In this document: positions 9,308 to 17,851 of the stretch, piece after piece
How the letters are laid out: every line of letters starts with the position of its first letter
Position numbering within the stretch: the first letter of the stretch is position 1
Origin: an uncultured Eubacteriales bacterium
GTDB taxonomy: Bacteria > Bacillota > Clostridia > Lachnospirales > Lachnospiraceae
Assembly: GCA_900318405.1 (NCBI GenBank)
Contig: ONKP01000001.1
Span: 54,269 to 118,268 of the forward strand
Reading direction: 5' to 3'
DNA: 64,000 nt
Program-made: the position numbers and the translations under genes
The notes under the pieces: model-generated
Database searches by the model: none
The model's input: only the letters and a program-made list of their open reading frames with translations
Told to the model about the DNA's origin: nothing

Positions 9308-10171
9308 TCAGGCTTTTCCGTCTGAACCGAACAGTCTGATCTTCTCAGCAACCTTGTCCTTGATTGCCTGGGTTCCGGGCGCGAGCACCTTACGGGGATC
9401 ATAGCCCTTACCCTGTTTATCCTTGCCATCCTCAATGTACTTGCGGGTAGCTGCTGTAAATACCAGCTGGCACTCCGTGTTGACGTTGATCTTGGATACG
9501 CCGAGGGAAACGGCCTTCTTTACCTGATCATCCGGAATACCCGTGCCACCGTGAAGAACGAGAGGCATATCACCGGTCTTTGCCTTGATGGCTGCCAGTG
9601 TATCGAAGGAAAGTCCCTTCCAGTCTGCCGGATAGATACCATGGATGTTGCCGATGCCGGCAGCAAGGAAATCAACGCCGAGATCAGCGATCTTCTTGCA
9701 CTCATCCGGATCAGCGCACTCGCCTGCAGCTGTCACGCCGTCTTCTGTTCCGCCGATAGCGCCAACCTCTGCCTCAATGGAGAGACCAAGGCCATGTGCT
9801 ACGTGAACAAGCTCTGTTGTCTTTGCATAGTTCTCCTCGAAAGGAAGATGAGAACCATCAAACATGATGGAAGAGAAACCAGCCTTGATGCACTGATAGC
9901 AGTGCTCATACTGACCATGATCCAGATGGATAGCTACCGGAACCGTGATTCCGAGAGATTTGTCCATTGCTCTTACCATGGCAGCAACTACTTCAAAACC
10001 GCCCATGTACTTGCCGGCTCCTGCCGATACACCAAGAATAACCGGTGCCTTCATCTCCTGAGCGGTCTCAAGGATTGCCTTTGTCCACTCGAGGTTATTG
10101 ATATTGAACTGACCTACGCCGTAATGTCCGGCTTCTGCTTTTTTGAGCATCTCCGTTGCGTTAACGATCAT
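9308..10171 (-). CDS. fba: Class II fructose-1,6-bisphosphate aldolase
   Basis: A zinc-dependent aldolase that interconverts fructose 1,6-bisphosphate with dihydroxyacetone phosphate and glyceraldehyde 3-phosphate in glycolysis and gluconeogenesis. At 287 residues it has normal length. HLDHG at 82-86 holds the catalytic aspartate and a zinc-ligand histidine, and the phosphate-binding loops VLHGGTGIP and SKINVNTE are present. The sequence is also compatible with the tagatose-bisphosphate branch of the same family, which cannot be excluded by eye, but the single-gene context favours the glycolytic enzyme. GGGAGG precedes the ATG, a consensus-like promoter lies at 10241-10270 and a strong terminator follows. 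Confidence 0.94.
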   Translation of the reverse strand: MIVNATEMLKKAEAGHYGVGQFNINNLEWTKAILETAQEMKAPVILGVSAGAGKYMGGFEVVAAMVRAMDKSLGITVPVAIHLDHGQYEHCYQCIKAGFSSIMFDGSHLPFEENYAKTTELVHVAHGLGLSIEAEVGAIGGTEDGVTAAGECADPDECKKIADLGVDFLAAGIGNIHGIYPADWKGLSFDTLAAIKAKTGDMPLVLHGGTGIPDDQVKKAVSLGVSKINVNTECQLVFTAATRKYIEDGKDKQGKGYDPRKVLAPGTQAIKDKVAEKIRLFGSDGKA

Positions 10172-10240
10172 TTCTTAGATCCTCCCATCTGAGATTCATG
10201 GTTATTGTGTTTCTGCGGATATTTTTCCACAGCCGAAGCT

Positions 10241-10270
10241 ATTATATACTATCCGGCGCGCTCTTGACAA
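10241..10270 (-). promoter_or_regulatory. Vegetative promoter of fba
   Basis: Minus-strand TTGTCA, an 18-base spacer and a perfect TATAAT, ending about 70 bases before the fba start. It begins just 8 bases after the lipid kinase stop codon. Confidence 0.8.
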
Positions 10271-10277
10271 GAGCCCA

Positions 10278-11216
10278 TCAGTTCACTGCATCGGAAGGAT
10301 TGACGAGCTTGACCGGCTTTCTTCTGTTCAGGAAGAGATTCAGCACCTTGTTGCAGTCCGTGATCAGGACATTACGCACGGTGTCCCCGTACTCTCCGTC
10401 GAGCGTCCAGGCGATATTGTCCGGCGCCTCAATGGCAATCCTCCTGCCCTTGAACTTATCCACCATTATGTGAGACCCAAGCTGCGTGTCCGAATTGGTC
10501 AGCTCGGCGATGATATTATGCATATCCACCGGATTCGTCGGTGTCCGGACCAGCGTGACCTCCAGCAGTCCGTCGTTCATGTCCACATTCGTTCCGGTGA
10601 TATTTTTCATACCTCCGACCAGACGGCTGTTCGTCACCATGCCGACGGTATAATTTCCCTCTACCTTGACGCCGTCAATATCCACCATCAGATGATAGGA
10701 AGGAATATTAAACATCTGCCGGCCGGCCTCGATCAGGTAAGCCAGATGGCCCAGTGTATTTTTCAGATTCTGGTCTGTCTCATAGGAGACATTCGTAAAC
10801 ATCCCGAAGGCAGCCACATAGGAAAAATAACGGTTATTAAATTTACCCGCATCGCACTGATAGACATCCCCGACGACAATGTCCTGCGCTGCCTCGATGG
10901 GATCCGTCGCAATCGCCAGGCTTCTGGCGAAATCATTGGTGCTTCCGCACGGAATATAGCCCACCTTGATATCCGGACAGGCGACCATGACGCCGTTCAG
11001 CACTTCATCAAAGGTTCCGTCGCCGCCGCCGCAGACCACAGCATCGACGTCTTCTCCATTTTCCAGCACAACCTTCGTCGCGTCACCGACAGCCTGCGTA
11101 GGATGGGCGATAACGTCATAACCGCCTCTGGTAAATATGCCTATGATATCGGGAACAGCCAGCCGGACCATTCCCCGGCCTGCTTTTGGATTATAAATAA
11201 ACAGTAATTTTTTCAT
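10278..11216 (-). CDS. YegS/DgkB-family lipid kinase
   Basis: A 312-residue cytoplasmic kinase of the diacylglycerol/sphingosine kinase superfamily. It has the nucleotide-binding GGGDGTFDEVLNG at 63-75, and GSTNDFARSL at 91-100, with the beta-sandwich C-terminal domain following. Bacterial members phosphorylate diacylglycerol or related lipids to recycle phospholipid headgroup by-products. I took the ATG of MKKLLFIYNPKAGRG as the start because GGAGAG lies 8 bases upstream; the frame extends to 11261 but the extra residues are Cys/Gly rich and unlike the family. It is followed by the fba promoter with almost no gap. The precise substrate is uncertain. Confidence 0.9.
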   Translation of the reverse strand: MKKLLFIYNPKAGRGMVRLAVPDIIGIFTRGGYDVIAHPTQAVGDATKVVLENGEDVDAVVCGGGDGTFDEVLNGVMVACPDIKVGYIPCGSTNDFARSLAIATDPIEAAQDIVVGDVYQCDAGKFNNRYFSYVAAFGMFTNVSYETDQNLKNTLGHLAYLIEAGRQMFNIPSYHLMVDIDGVKVEGNYTVGMVTNSRLVGGMKNITGTNVDMNDGLLEVTLVRTPTNPVDMHNIIAELTNSDTQLGSHIMVDKFKGRRIAIEAPDNIAWTLDGEYGDTVRNVLITDCNKVLNLFLNRRKPVKLVNPSDAVN

Positions 11217-11379
11217 GATGATCACTCTCCGGCACTCACCTGTACATCCACAGCCTGCCATGTGTCACGCGCATACAGCGAAACAGTCATCCATTCTGAC
11301 GCAGGAATAAAGAAACACAACTTCCTTTATGATTTCTTACATACATCGTTCACGATGGCGGGTATTCCCGGGGATGGGG

Positions 11380-11408
11380 TTTCAGAGTTCTTCATTTGAG
11401 TATATAAT
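11380..11408 (+). promoter_or_regulatory. Candidate promoter of the short-chain dehydrogenase
   Basis: A perfect TATAAT at 11403-11408 lies 34 bases before the plus-strand ATG. The -35 region (TTTCAG at 11380) is poor, so the assignment rests on the -10 box. Confidence 0.45.
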
Positions 11409-11442
11409 CAAAAACACAGCTGTCAATACTTGAGAGGTTGCT

Positions 11443-12174
11443 ATGAATCATCAGGAAATCAGAAAAAATAATCATGTCGTGATCGTCACCGGTGCCTCCG
11501 GCGGAATTGGATCAGCTACCGTCCGCGCATTCACCAGGGAGGGCTGTCATGTGATCGCGACCGCAAGAAATACAGAAAAACTGCGTGCCCTGCAGAGCGA
11601 AACAGGCTGTGATTACCTGGCAGGCGATATCCGCGACGCAGATTTTGTCCATTCACTCTTCCGTTTTGCGGAGACAAAAGGACAGATCAGCACACTGATC
11701 AACAATGCGGCCATTTCCTATATTGGTGTGCTGCAGGATATGAGCGTTGACGAGTGGGATAATCTCATCTCGACCAATCTCCGCTCCGTGTTCCTTACCT
11801 GTCGTGAGGCCATCCCCTTTTTCCTCCATCAGGGAGGAGGCTCTGTTGTGAACGTATCTTCCGTCTGGGGCAATGTCGGTGCGTCCTGTGAAGTGGCCTA
11901 CTCCGCTTCCAAGGGAGGTATCAATGCATTTACGAAAGCTCTCGCCAAAGAGCTGGCGCCCAGTCATATCAGAGTCAATGCAGCGGCCTTCGGCGCGATC
12001 GATACGCCGATGAACGGCTTCCTTCAGCCGGACGAACGGACAGAGCTCGAGGAAGAAATCGGCATGGGCCGTTTCGGCACGCCGGAGGAAGCAGCAGCTC
12101 TGATTGTTGATCTGGCTCTCCATCACCCTTATCTGACCGGACAGATCGTGACCATGGACGGCGCGTGGTACTGA
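11443..12174 (+). CDS. Short-chain dehydrogenase/reductase (FabG-like)
   Basis: A 243-residue Rossmann-fold oxidoreductase of the classical SDR family. It has the cofactor loop TGASGGIG near 19-26, NNAA near 91-94, and the catalytic Ser/Tyr/Lys set in NVSSVWG and YSASK. An Arg after the second strand (TARNTEK) suggests NADP(H). FabG of fatty-acid synthesis is the closest well-known relative, but the lone position away from fab genes and the moderate similarity leave the substrate open; a general 3-oxoacyl or sugar/alcohol reductase is equally possible. It is one of very few plus-strand genes here, transcribed towards the end of the ribosomal operon. GAGAGG precedes the ATG. Confidence 0.9.
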   Translation: MNHQEIRKNNHVVIVTGASGGIGSATVRAFTREGCHVIATARNTEKLRALQSETGCDYLAGDIRDADFVHSLFRFAETKGQISTLINNAAISYIGVLQDMSVDEWDNLISTNLRSVFLTCREAIPFFLHQGGGSVVNVSSVWGNVGASCEVAYSASKGGINAFTKALAKELAPSHIRVNAAAFGAIDTPMNGFLQPDERTELEEEIGMGRFGTPEEAAALIVDLALHHPYLTGQIVTMDGAWY

Positions 12175-12204
12175 TGATATCACAATGTCTGTCTCACTGC
12201 CTGC

Positions 12205-12268
12205 AAAAAAACACCCGCTGACCGGGGACCTGATACAGCCTGATGGCTGCCGTCCCGTTCAGCGGGTG
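12205..12268 (-). terminator. Terminator of the ribosomal superoperon after rplQ
   Basis: On the minus strand CACCCGCTGA pairs with TCAGCGGGTG around a shorter inner stem, followed by seven T residues. It lies 38 bases after the rplQ stop and also separates the operon from the convergent dehydrogenase gene. Confidence 0.9.
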
Positions 12269-12306
12269 AATTTAGCAATATTGCCAGTTTCATCGTTTAT
12301 CTGGTA

Positions 12307-12843
12307 TCAGACAAGCTCAATGAATACTTCCATCGCGCCGTCGCCTTTTCTCTGGCCAATCTTGATGATTCTGGTATAACCACCATTGCGGTCTGCGTAC
12401 TTCGGTGCGATCTCATCGAACATCTTCTGCGGAAGATCAACCTTTACGGTATTTTTCTTCTTGCCGGCATTTGCTGTCGGAACGGAAGTGATCGGATAGA
12501 ATACCTTGAGCATCTGACGGCGGGCATGAAGTCTGGAAGGTTTGTCCTTCTTGATCTCCTTCTCAACCTCGTCGTATACGGTAACCTTCTTGCCGTCTAC
12601 AACTTCCTTCACACGCTTGCCATCGGCATCCTTGCGCGCTACTTTCGCCTTAACAGTGATTGTCTCGTAGTTATCCTTCTCACGAACAGCCATAGCGATC
12701 AGACTCTCAGCGATCCGACGGATCTCTTTAGCCTTGGACTCTGTGGTGCGGATCTTTCCGTAGTAGAGAAGATTCGTTACCTGGTTTCTGAGAAGTGCTT
12801 TTCTCTGGGAAGATGTTCTTCCGAGTTTACGATATTCAGCCAT
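12307..12843 (-). CDS. rplQ: 50S ribosomal protein L17
   Basis: L17 of the large subunit, 178 residues starting MAEYRKLGRTSSQRKALLRNQ, which is the family N-terminus; AGGAGG is ideally spaced from this ATG. The body is longer than the common ~120-130 residue bacterial L17 because of a charged insert at about 75-120 (DGKRVKEVVDGKK...EVEKEIKKDKPSR), which is seen in several Clostridia. It is the last gene of the alpha block, 165 bases after rpoA, and is followed by the operon terminator. Confidence 0.96.
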   Translation of the reverse strand: MAEYRKLGRTSSQRKALLRNQVTNLLYYGKIRTTESKAKEIRRIAESLIAMAVREKDNYETITVKAKVARKDADGKRVKEVVDGKKVTVYDEVEKEIKKDKPSRLHARRQMLKVFYPITSVPTANAGKKKNTVKVDLPQKMFDEIAPKYADRNGGYTRIIKIGQRKGDGAMEVFIELV

Positions 12844-13008
12844 GATTTCCTCCTGATCTGTGGAACGGATCACATGCATCTTTGGACTTACTGTGACTCG
12901 CCGCTGTCCACATCATTTTTCCGGGGATCTCCTGCATCTTTGGTCTTACAGAAATCCCGTTGCACCGGATTGCCCTGAAAAAGCAAACCGGCCGTTCATC
13001 TGATTTAT

Positions 13009-13971
13009 TTATTCACTCTCGCTGGGTGCAAGGGAAAGACCCAGTTCACTCAGCTTGGCAAGAACTTCCTCGAGGGACTTGCGTCCGAGGTTACGAACCT
13101 TCATCATATCCTCAGAAGTCTTGCTGCAGAGCTCACCAACCGTATTGATTCCTGCACGCTTCAGGCAGTTGTAAGAACGAACGGAAAGCTCCAGCTCATC
13201 GATATTCATATCGAGAACCTTGCCATTGTTGTTCTCCTGCGGCTCGACCATTACCTCTGCTGTCTTGGCATTCTCAGAGAGATCAATGAAATATTTCAGA
13301 TGCTCGCTGAGTACCTTTGCAGCAAGGCTGACTGCCTCATCGGGACCTATGGTTCCGTTTGTGTATACATCCAGTGTCAGCTTGTCGTAATCTGTCACCT
13401 GACCGACACGTGTATTCTCGACAGTCATGTTGACACGCTCAACAGGCGTATAGATTGCGTCTACCGCAATCACGCCGATCGGCATATCTTCCGTTTTGTT
13501 CTTGTCAGCTCCCACATATCCGCGGCCCTTCGTGATCGTAAGCTCCATATAGAGCTTGCAGTCAGCGCCACCGTTGAGATGAGCGATCACCTGACCGGGA
13601 TTCATGATCTCGATATCCTGATCCGCGCGGATATCAGATGCACGTACAATGCCTTCACCTTCGTATTCGATGTAGGCGATCTTCGGTTCATCTGTCGCAC
13701 TGTTATCACGGATAGCCAGGCTCTTCAGATTCATGACGATCTCCGTCACGTCTTCCTTGACACCCGGAATCGAGCTGAACTCATGGAGGACACCCTCAAT
13801 CTTCACCTGGCTCACAGCCGCTCCCGGAAGGGATGAAAGCATGATCCTCCGGAGAGAGTTGCCCAGTGTCGTGCCGTATCCCCGCTCAAGCGGTTCTACA
13901 ACCAATCTCCCGTACTTCCTGTCATCAGACATTTCGGTAATCTGAATTTCCGGTTTTTTAAAATCAAACAC
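13009..13971 (-). CDS. rpoA: RNA polymerase alpha subunit
   Basis: The alpha subunit nucleates RNA polymerase assembly and its C-terminal domain contacts UP elements and activators. The 320 residues include the N-terminal dimerisation domain ([17 protein letters not shown]), a linker at about 230-245, and the C-terminal helix-hairpin-helix domain with [23 protein letters not shown] and NLGRKSLEE. The start codon is GTG rather than ATG, supported by a perfect AAGGAGG seven bases upstream and by the conserved FDFKKPEIQ start. It sits between rpsD and rplQ as in other Firmicutes. Confidence 0.98.
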   Translation of the reverse strand: MFDFKKPEIQITEMSDDRKYGRLVVEPLERGYGTTLGNSLRRIMLSSLPGAAVSQVKIEGVLHEFSSIPGVKEDVTEIVMNLKSLAIRDNSATDEPKIAYIEYEGEGIVRASDIRADQDIEIMNPGQVIAHLNGGADCKLYMELTITKGRGYVGADKNKTEDMPIGVIAVDAIYTPVERVNMTVENTRVGQVTDYDKLTLDVYTNGTIGPDEAVSLAAKVLSEHLKYFIDLSENAKTAEVMVEPQENNNGKVLDMNIDELELSVRSYNCLKRAGINTVGELCSKTSEDMMKVRNLGRKSLEEVLAKLSELGLSLAPSESE

Positions 13972-14094
13972 CTGTGTTCCTCCTTAAGTGATAGAGCAAA
14001 ACAATATCCCGTATGATTACCATCAGGCCCGCCGGATACGCCTTCCCGGCAGCTTTCACTGTCCGGAACACGTTCCGGTCAGCAGACCTGCTCA

Positions 14095-14688
14095 TTACTT
14101 GGAATACAGCTCGACGATGCTCATATCATCAACCGGAACATCGATCTGATCTCTCATGGGAACTGACTTAACAGTGCCCTTGAGGTTCTCGCTATCTACA
14201 TCCAGCCACTCCGGAACGGTACGGCCGTTAACGGCTTCTGCGATATCCTTCATGCGCTGAGAGGATTTCTTGCCCTCTTTGATCTCGATCACGTCGCCGG
14301 CCTTAACGGTGTAAGAAGGAATGTTTACCTGCTTGCCGTTGACGGTGACAAACTTGTGATCAACCATCTGTCTTGCTTCTTTTCTTGTTCTTGCAAAAGC
14401 AAGGCGGAAAAGAACGTTGTCCAGACGAAGCTCAAGAAGTGCCATCAGGTTCTCACCTGTCTGACCTTTCATGCGGTCAGCCTTCGCATAGTAGTTGCGG
14501 AAAGGCTTCTCAAGAACTCCGTAAATGAATTTAGCTTTCTGTTTCTCACGCAGCTGTGCGCCGTACTCGGAAACTTTGCGACGGTTGTTCTTCAGCTGAC
14601 GTTTGGATTTTTTATCAATACCCAGATATGCCGGCTCAAGTCCGAGTGATCTGCATCTCTTGAGCACCGGTGTTCTGTCTACTGCCAT
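14095..14688 (-). CDS. rpsD: 30S ribosomal protein S4
   Basis: Primary 16S rRNA-binding protein of the small subunit, 197 residues. It carries the S4 RNA-binding domain (RLDNVLFRLAFARTRKEARQMVDH) in the C-terminal half. The N-terminus has a single cysteine, so this is the zinc-free form. In Firmicutes S4 is often a stand-alone autoregulated gene, but here it lies inside the alpha operon between rpsK and rpoA. AGGAGG precedes the ATG. Confidence 0.98.
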   Translation of the reverse strand: MAVDRTPVLKRCRSLGLEPAYLGIDKKSKRQLKNNRRKVSEYGAQLREKQKAKFIYGVLEKPFRNYYAKADRMKGQTGENLMALLELRLDNVLFRLAFARTRKEARQMVDHKFVTVNGKQVNIPSYTVKAGDVIEIKEGKKSSQRMKDIAEAVNGRTVPEWLDVDSENLKGTVKSVPMRDQIDVPVDDMSIVELYSK

Positions 14689-14712
14689 TCTGTTATGACC
14701 TCCTGTATATGA

Positions 14713-15105
14713 TCAGACTCTTCTGCGTTTCGGCGGACGGCAGCCGTTATGCGGCACCGGCGTAACATCACAGATACTGGTAACCTGAAGCCCTGCAGCT
14801 GCAAGTGCACGGATTGCTGCCTCACGACCTGAACCAGGTCCCTTGACAAATACATCTACGCTCTTGAGGCCATGAATCAGAGCAGCCTTTGTAGCTGTCT
14901 CTGCTGCCATCTGTGCTGCATAGGGAGTAGATTTCCTTGAACCTCTGAATCCAAGGCCGCCGGCGCTTGCCCATGACAGTGCGTTGCCCTCTGTATCTGT
15001 CAGAGTAACAATCGTATTGTTAAAGGAAGCCTGGATATGGGCCTGACCACGTTCAACGTTTTTCTTTACACGACGTTTTGTCGATTTAGTAGATGCTTTT
15101 GGCAT
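14713..15105 (-). CDS. rpsK: 30S ribosomal protein S11
   Basis: Small-subunit platform protein of 130 residues with the family motifs [15 protein letters not shown] and [13 protein letters not shown], and the basic C-terminus [13 protein letters not shown]. Normal length and the expected place between rpsM and rpsD. Confidence 0.98.
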   Translation of the reverse strand: MPKASTKSTKRRVKKNVERGQAHIQASFNNTIVTLTDTEGNALSWASAGGLGFRGSRKSTPYAAQMAAETATKAALIHGLKSVDVFVKGPGSGREAAIRALAAAGLQVTSICDVTPVPHNGCRPPKRRRV

Positions 15106-15146
15106 AATAAAAACTAACCTACCTTTTCCTTATGTTATGTGTCTGA

Positions 15147-15518
15147 TTACTTCTTCTTGTTAGCGACCGTTCTCCTCGGTCCCTTGCAGGTTCTTGCGTT
15201 GGTCTTGGTCTTCTGGCCACGGCACGGAAGTCCTGCTCTGTGACGTCTGCCGCGATAGCAGTTGATCTCAACGAGGCGCTTGATGTTCATGGCAGTCTCA
15301 CGTCTCAGATCACCTTCTACGGTGACATTCAGCTCTTCAATGGCGTTGGCAAGTCTCTTGACTTCATCATCGGTGAGGTCTCTCACACGGGTATCTCCGT
15401 TGACGCCTGCCTTCTCCAGAATCTTGTCGGAAGTTGTTCTTCCGATTCCGTAGATATAGGTAAGGCCTATCTCTACTCTCTTGTCTCTCGGTAAATCTAC
15501 ACCAGCTATACGAGCCAT
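15147..15518 (-). CDS. rpsM: 30S ribosomal protein S13
   Basis: Head protein of the small subunit, contacting the P-site tRNA and bridging to L5. 123 residues from [14 protein letters not shown], with [11 protein letters not shown] and the C-terminal [14 protein letters not shown] tail. AGGAGG before this ATG decides against the nine-residue longer start. A 225-base gap separates it from rpmJ upstream; that gap is A+T rich and contains two TATAAT-like boxes but no convincing full promoter. Confidence 0.98.
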   Translation of the reverse strand: MARIAGVDLPRDKRVEIGLTYIYGIGRTTSDKILEKAGVNGDTRVRDLTDDEVKRLANAIEELNVTVEGDLRRETAMNIKRLVEINCYRGRRHRAGLPCRGQKTKTNARTCKGPRRTVANKKK

Positions 15519-15743
15519 GTGTAATCCTCCTTTGTTCGTCCGCAAAAATACATGCGGATTATTAATACCAGCTTAAATGGGATGTCGGTATGAGCCATCC
15601 AGCCGTCAGACGAATAACGGCCTTTCTTTTCCGAGGGTATCACGGAAAAGTTTTAAGTAATATTATAAGAGGTATGACCCGACGCAGCCAGCCAGGTTAA
15701 CATTATAATATTGCCCTGACATAAACAGCGTGGGTTGGAAAGA

Positions 15744-15857
15744 TCAACCCTGTCTCTGTTTATGCTTCGGATTCTCACAAATGATACGAATACTGCCTTT
15801 TCTCTTGATAACCTTGCACTTCTCGCACATCGGTTTCACAGAAGATCTTACCTTCAT
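15744..15857 (-). CDS. rpmJ: 50S ribosomal protein L36
   Basis: A 37-residue zinc-ribbon protein of the large subunit, [15 protein letters not shown] through HKQRQG. Cys11, Cys14, Cys27 and His32 form the zinc site, so this is the zinc-binding paralogue. GGAGGA lies upstream of the ATG. It is located between infA and rpsM as expected. Confidence 0.96.
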   Translation of the reverse strand: MKVRSSVKPMCEKCKVIKRKGSIRIICENPKHKQRQG

Positions 15858-16046
15858 GAGTATCCTCCTTTCCTCATCGCGGTGCGATGAAATTCCGCGT
15901 ATTTACTGCGTTTGCCGCGCTTTTCGGTGGGTTGGTCCAAAAAGGCACGCAGAAATACATGTAGCATTGTATCACTGCGCGCCTCTATATGCAAGAAATA
16001 TTTTTTATTTTTTATCAGGCTTATGATCAGGTGTTTTTTCCGGTTT

Positions 16047-16265
16047 TTACTTGTTCCGCCAGGTAATTCTTCCCTTGTCCAGATCATAAGGTGAAAGCTC
16101 AAGCGTAACCTTATCTCCCGGAAGTATACGGATATAATTCATTCTGAGCTTGCCGCTGATATGCGCAAGTACCACATGTTTGTTCTCAAGCTCCACACGG
16201 AACATGGCATTGGGAAGCTTCTCGAGAACAACGCCTTCCACCTCCATGGCATCTGCTTTAGACAT
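16047..16265 (-). CDS. infA: Translation initiation factor IF-1
   Basis: IF-1 binds the A site of the 30S subunit during initiation. The 72 residues form one OB-fold S1-like domain ([20 protein letters not shown] ... RITWR). The ATG has AAGGAGGG upstream. It is the first gene of a separately promoted segment (promoter at 16374-16402), because the LacI gene and repeat array interrupt the usual map-infA link. About 190 bases separate it from rpmJ. Confidence 0.98.
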   Translation of the reverse strand: MSKADAMEVEGVVLEKLPNAMFRVELENKHVVLAHISGKLRMNYIRILPGDKVTLELSPYDLDKGRITWRNK

Positions 16266-16317
16266 CTAATCCCTCCTTACAGGTAAACATCCGATTTATT
16301 CTGTCGTCAAAACGATC

Positions 16318-16335
16318 CTTCCGGAACTCCGGAAG
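16318..16335 (-). promoter_or_regulatory. Perfect hairpin in the infA leader
   Basis: CTTCCGGA-GT-TCCGGAAG forms an 8-bp stem in the ~100-base untranslated leader of infA, followed by GATCGTTTT. It may be a weak attenuator or a stability element. Confidence 0.55.
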
Positions 16336-16373
16336 CACGATGACGTTTTCAGTACATAATCTCACAAAGTTCA

Positions 16374-16402
16374 TTTATAAAGGAAATAATGCCGTTTGTC
16401 AA
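16374..16402 (-). promoter_or_regulatory. Vegetative promoter for infA-rpmJ-rpsM-rpsK-rpsD-rpoA-rplQ
   Basis: Perfect TTGACA, a 17-base spacer and TATAAA on the minus strand, about 110 bases before infA. It makes the alpha block independent of transcription entering from map or the LacI gene. Confidence 0.88.
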
Positions 16403-16460
16403 CTGTCTCATCGCATGGACAGCAATTTTATGATATAGGTGTCACAAGTATGAGCATGGA

Positions 16461-16712
16461 GCTTTGCGAAGCAAAGCGAGAATGCGAATATACGCGGGCA
16501 GTGAGCCGCATCCGTACACACGAAGCGTGATACGGTGAGGCGAACGCCGCATCCGTGCACGCGAAGCGTGATACGGTGAGGCGAACGCCGCATCCGTACA
16601 CGCGAAGCGTGATACGGTGAGGCGAACGCCGCGATAGCCCGACGAAGTCGGGCTTACTTGTAGCGACGCGAGAGCACGCAGTGCGGAGCGGCGCGCAGAC
16701 TTATACAGTATG
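16461..16712. repeat. Dispersed palindromic element, copy C, with three 41-bp tandem units
   Basis: A chain of hairpins with GAA triloops: GCTTTGC-GAA-GCAAAGC at 16461-16477, then three tandem 41-bp units at 16506-16546, 16547-16587 and 16588-16628 each containing CACGC-GAA-GCGTG inside CCGTA/TACGG, then CCCGAC-GAA-GTCGGG, and finally a segment ending CAGACTTATACAGTA that matches the right end of the element at 63436-63509. The whole lies between the LacI gene and the infA promoter. There are no unique spacers, so it is not a CRISPR array. Confidence 0.88.
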
Positions 16713-16778
16713 TGGCACGATTTATCGTATGGGGTTTACTGTATGAGACGCTGTACATACCGAAGCTGCCATCGACAG

Positions 16779-17795
16779 TCAGCTCTCCCCGGCTTTCAGG
16801 CGACGCACCGTGCCGCCCGGCAGCAGAAGCCCGTGCACCAGCAGCTGCTCCGGTTTGCACTTTCCCTTCGCCTCGATCGTCTCGACAAGTTTATCCGCCG
16901 CAAGTTTTCCCATCATCACGGCATCCTGATACCAGGTTGTCAGCGGCGGGCGCAGTACCTGCGACAGTCGGTTGCCATCATATCCAACGACACTGACATC
17001 GCCCGGCACGGACAGGTTCATTTTTTCCAGAGCTGTTCTGCCGCCGATATAGGCATAATCGTCAGGATAGAGGATCGCCGTGGGACGCTCCGGCAGCGAC
17101 ATCAGTTCTTCCGTTCTTTTCTCGGCTGTGTCGGGATCATGGAATACGCCATCCAGGAGATACGATTCCGGTATCTCCAGTCCGAATTCTCTGCAGGCTC
17201 TGTCGAATGCCTGCAGCCTCTTCCTCGTGACCAGACAGTCCTCACCGTGAATAAAGGCTATCTTCCGGTGTCCCAGCATATACAGGTATTTGACGATTTC
17301 ATAGGTCCCGGTGTCGTTATCACTGAAAACGGAGCTGTGGCCCTCAAAGCTGTAATCGATCGACACAAAAGGGAACTCGCTGTCCACCAGTTCCCGGATC
17401 TTCGGAGAATTGAAATCTCCGCAGACGATCAGAACGCCGTCACACTTTCTGTAGCGGCAGTGCTCAACGAATGAATTTCCTCCGATCATGGCACTGATGA
17501 AGGTGATGTCGTAACCCAGGCCTTCCAGTTCATTTTTTGAAGCATTGAGAATACGGTTGAAAAATTCATGCGTCAGGCCGCTCATGGCATCATCCTGAAA
17601 AACAACGCCGATATTGTTCGAGACATTGTTCTTCAGCGTCCTGGCCGCGGAATTCGGAAGGTAATGCATCTCCTTTGCCATCTGCCGGATGCGCTCCGCC
17701 GTTTCCCTTGACACGTCCTGCGCGTTGTTCAGCGCCTTGCTGACCGTTGCGGGCGATACGCCGCAAGCTTTTGCTATATCCTTAATTGTCACCAT
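16779..17795 (-). CDS. LacI/GalR-family transcriptional regulator
   Basis: A 338-residue regulator with the N-terminal LacI helix-turn-helix (TIKDIAKACGVSPATVSKALN), hinge helix (YLPNSAARTLKNN), and a periplasmic-binding-protein-like effector domain (GHRKIAFIHG, ILYPDDYAYIGG, DVSVVGYDGN). Such proteins repress sugar utilisation genes, but no sugar gene is adjacent. It lies only 56 bases after map, in the same direction, inside the otherwise conserved spc-alpha gene order, and is probably a later insertion. Its ribosome binding site is weak (CAGGTATG). Whether it is expressed from the adk-map transcript or by itself is not clear. Confidence 0.93.
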   Translation of the reverse strand: MVTIKDIAKACGVSPATVSKALNNAQDVSRETAERIRQMAKEMHYLPNSAARTLKNNVSNNIGVVFQDDAMSGLTHEFFNRILNASKNELEGLGYDITFISAMIGGNSFVEHCRYRKCDGVLIVCGDFNSPKIRELVDSEFPFVSIDYSFEGHSSVFSDNDTGTYEIVKYLYMLGHRKIAFIHGEDCLVTRKRLQAFDRACREFGLEIPESYLLDGVFHDPDTAEKRTEELMSLPERPTAILYPDDYAYIGGRTALEKMNLSVPGDVSVVGYDGNRLSQVLRPPLTTWYQDAVMMGKLAADKLVETIEAKGKCKPEQLLVHGLLLPGGTVRRLKAGES

Positions 17796-17851
17796 ATATT
17801 CATACCTGAAGTATCACTTCAGCCGTTCTGTCCTTTCGGCGGCCAGTACAG

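Noticed and set aside
12185-12379. Small plus-strand ORF after the dehydrogenase
   Set aside because: It runs through the rplQ terminator and the end of rplQ on the opposite strand, with no ribosome binding site.
16506-16628. Possible CRISPR array (three 41-bp repeats)
   Set aside because: The units are directly adjacent with no spacers, and each is itself a hairpin found elsewhere in the genome segment. No cas gene is near.
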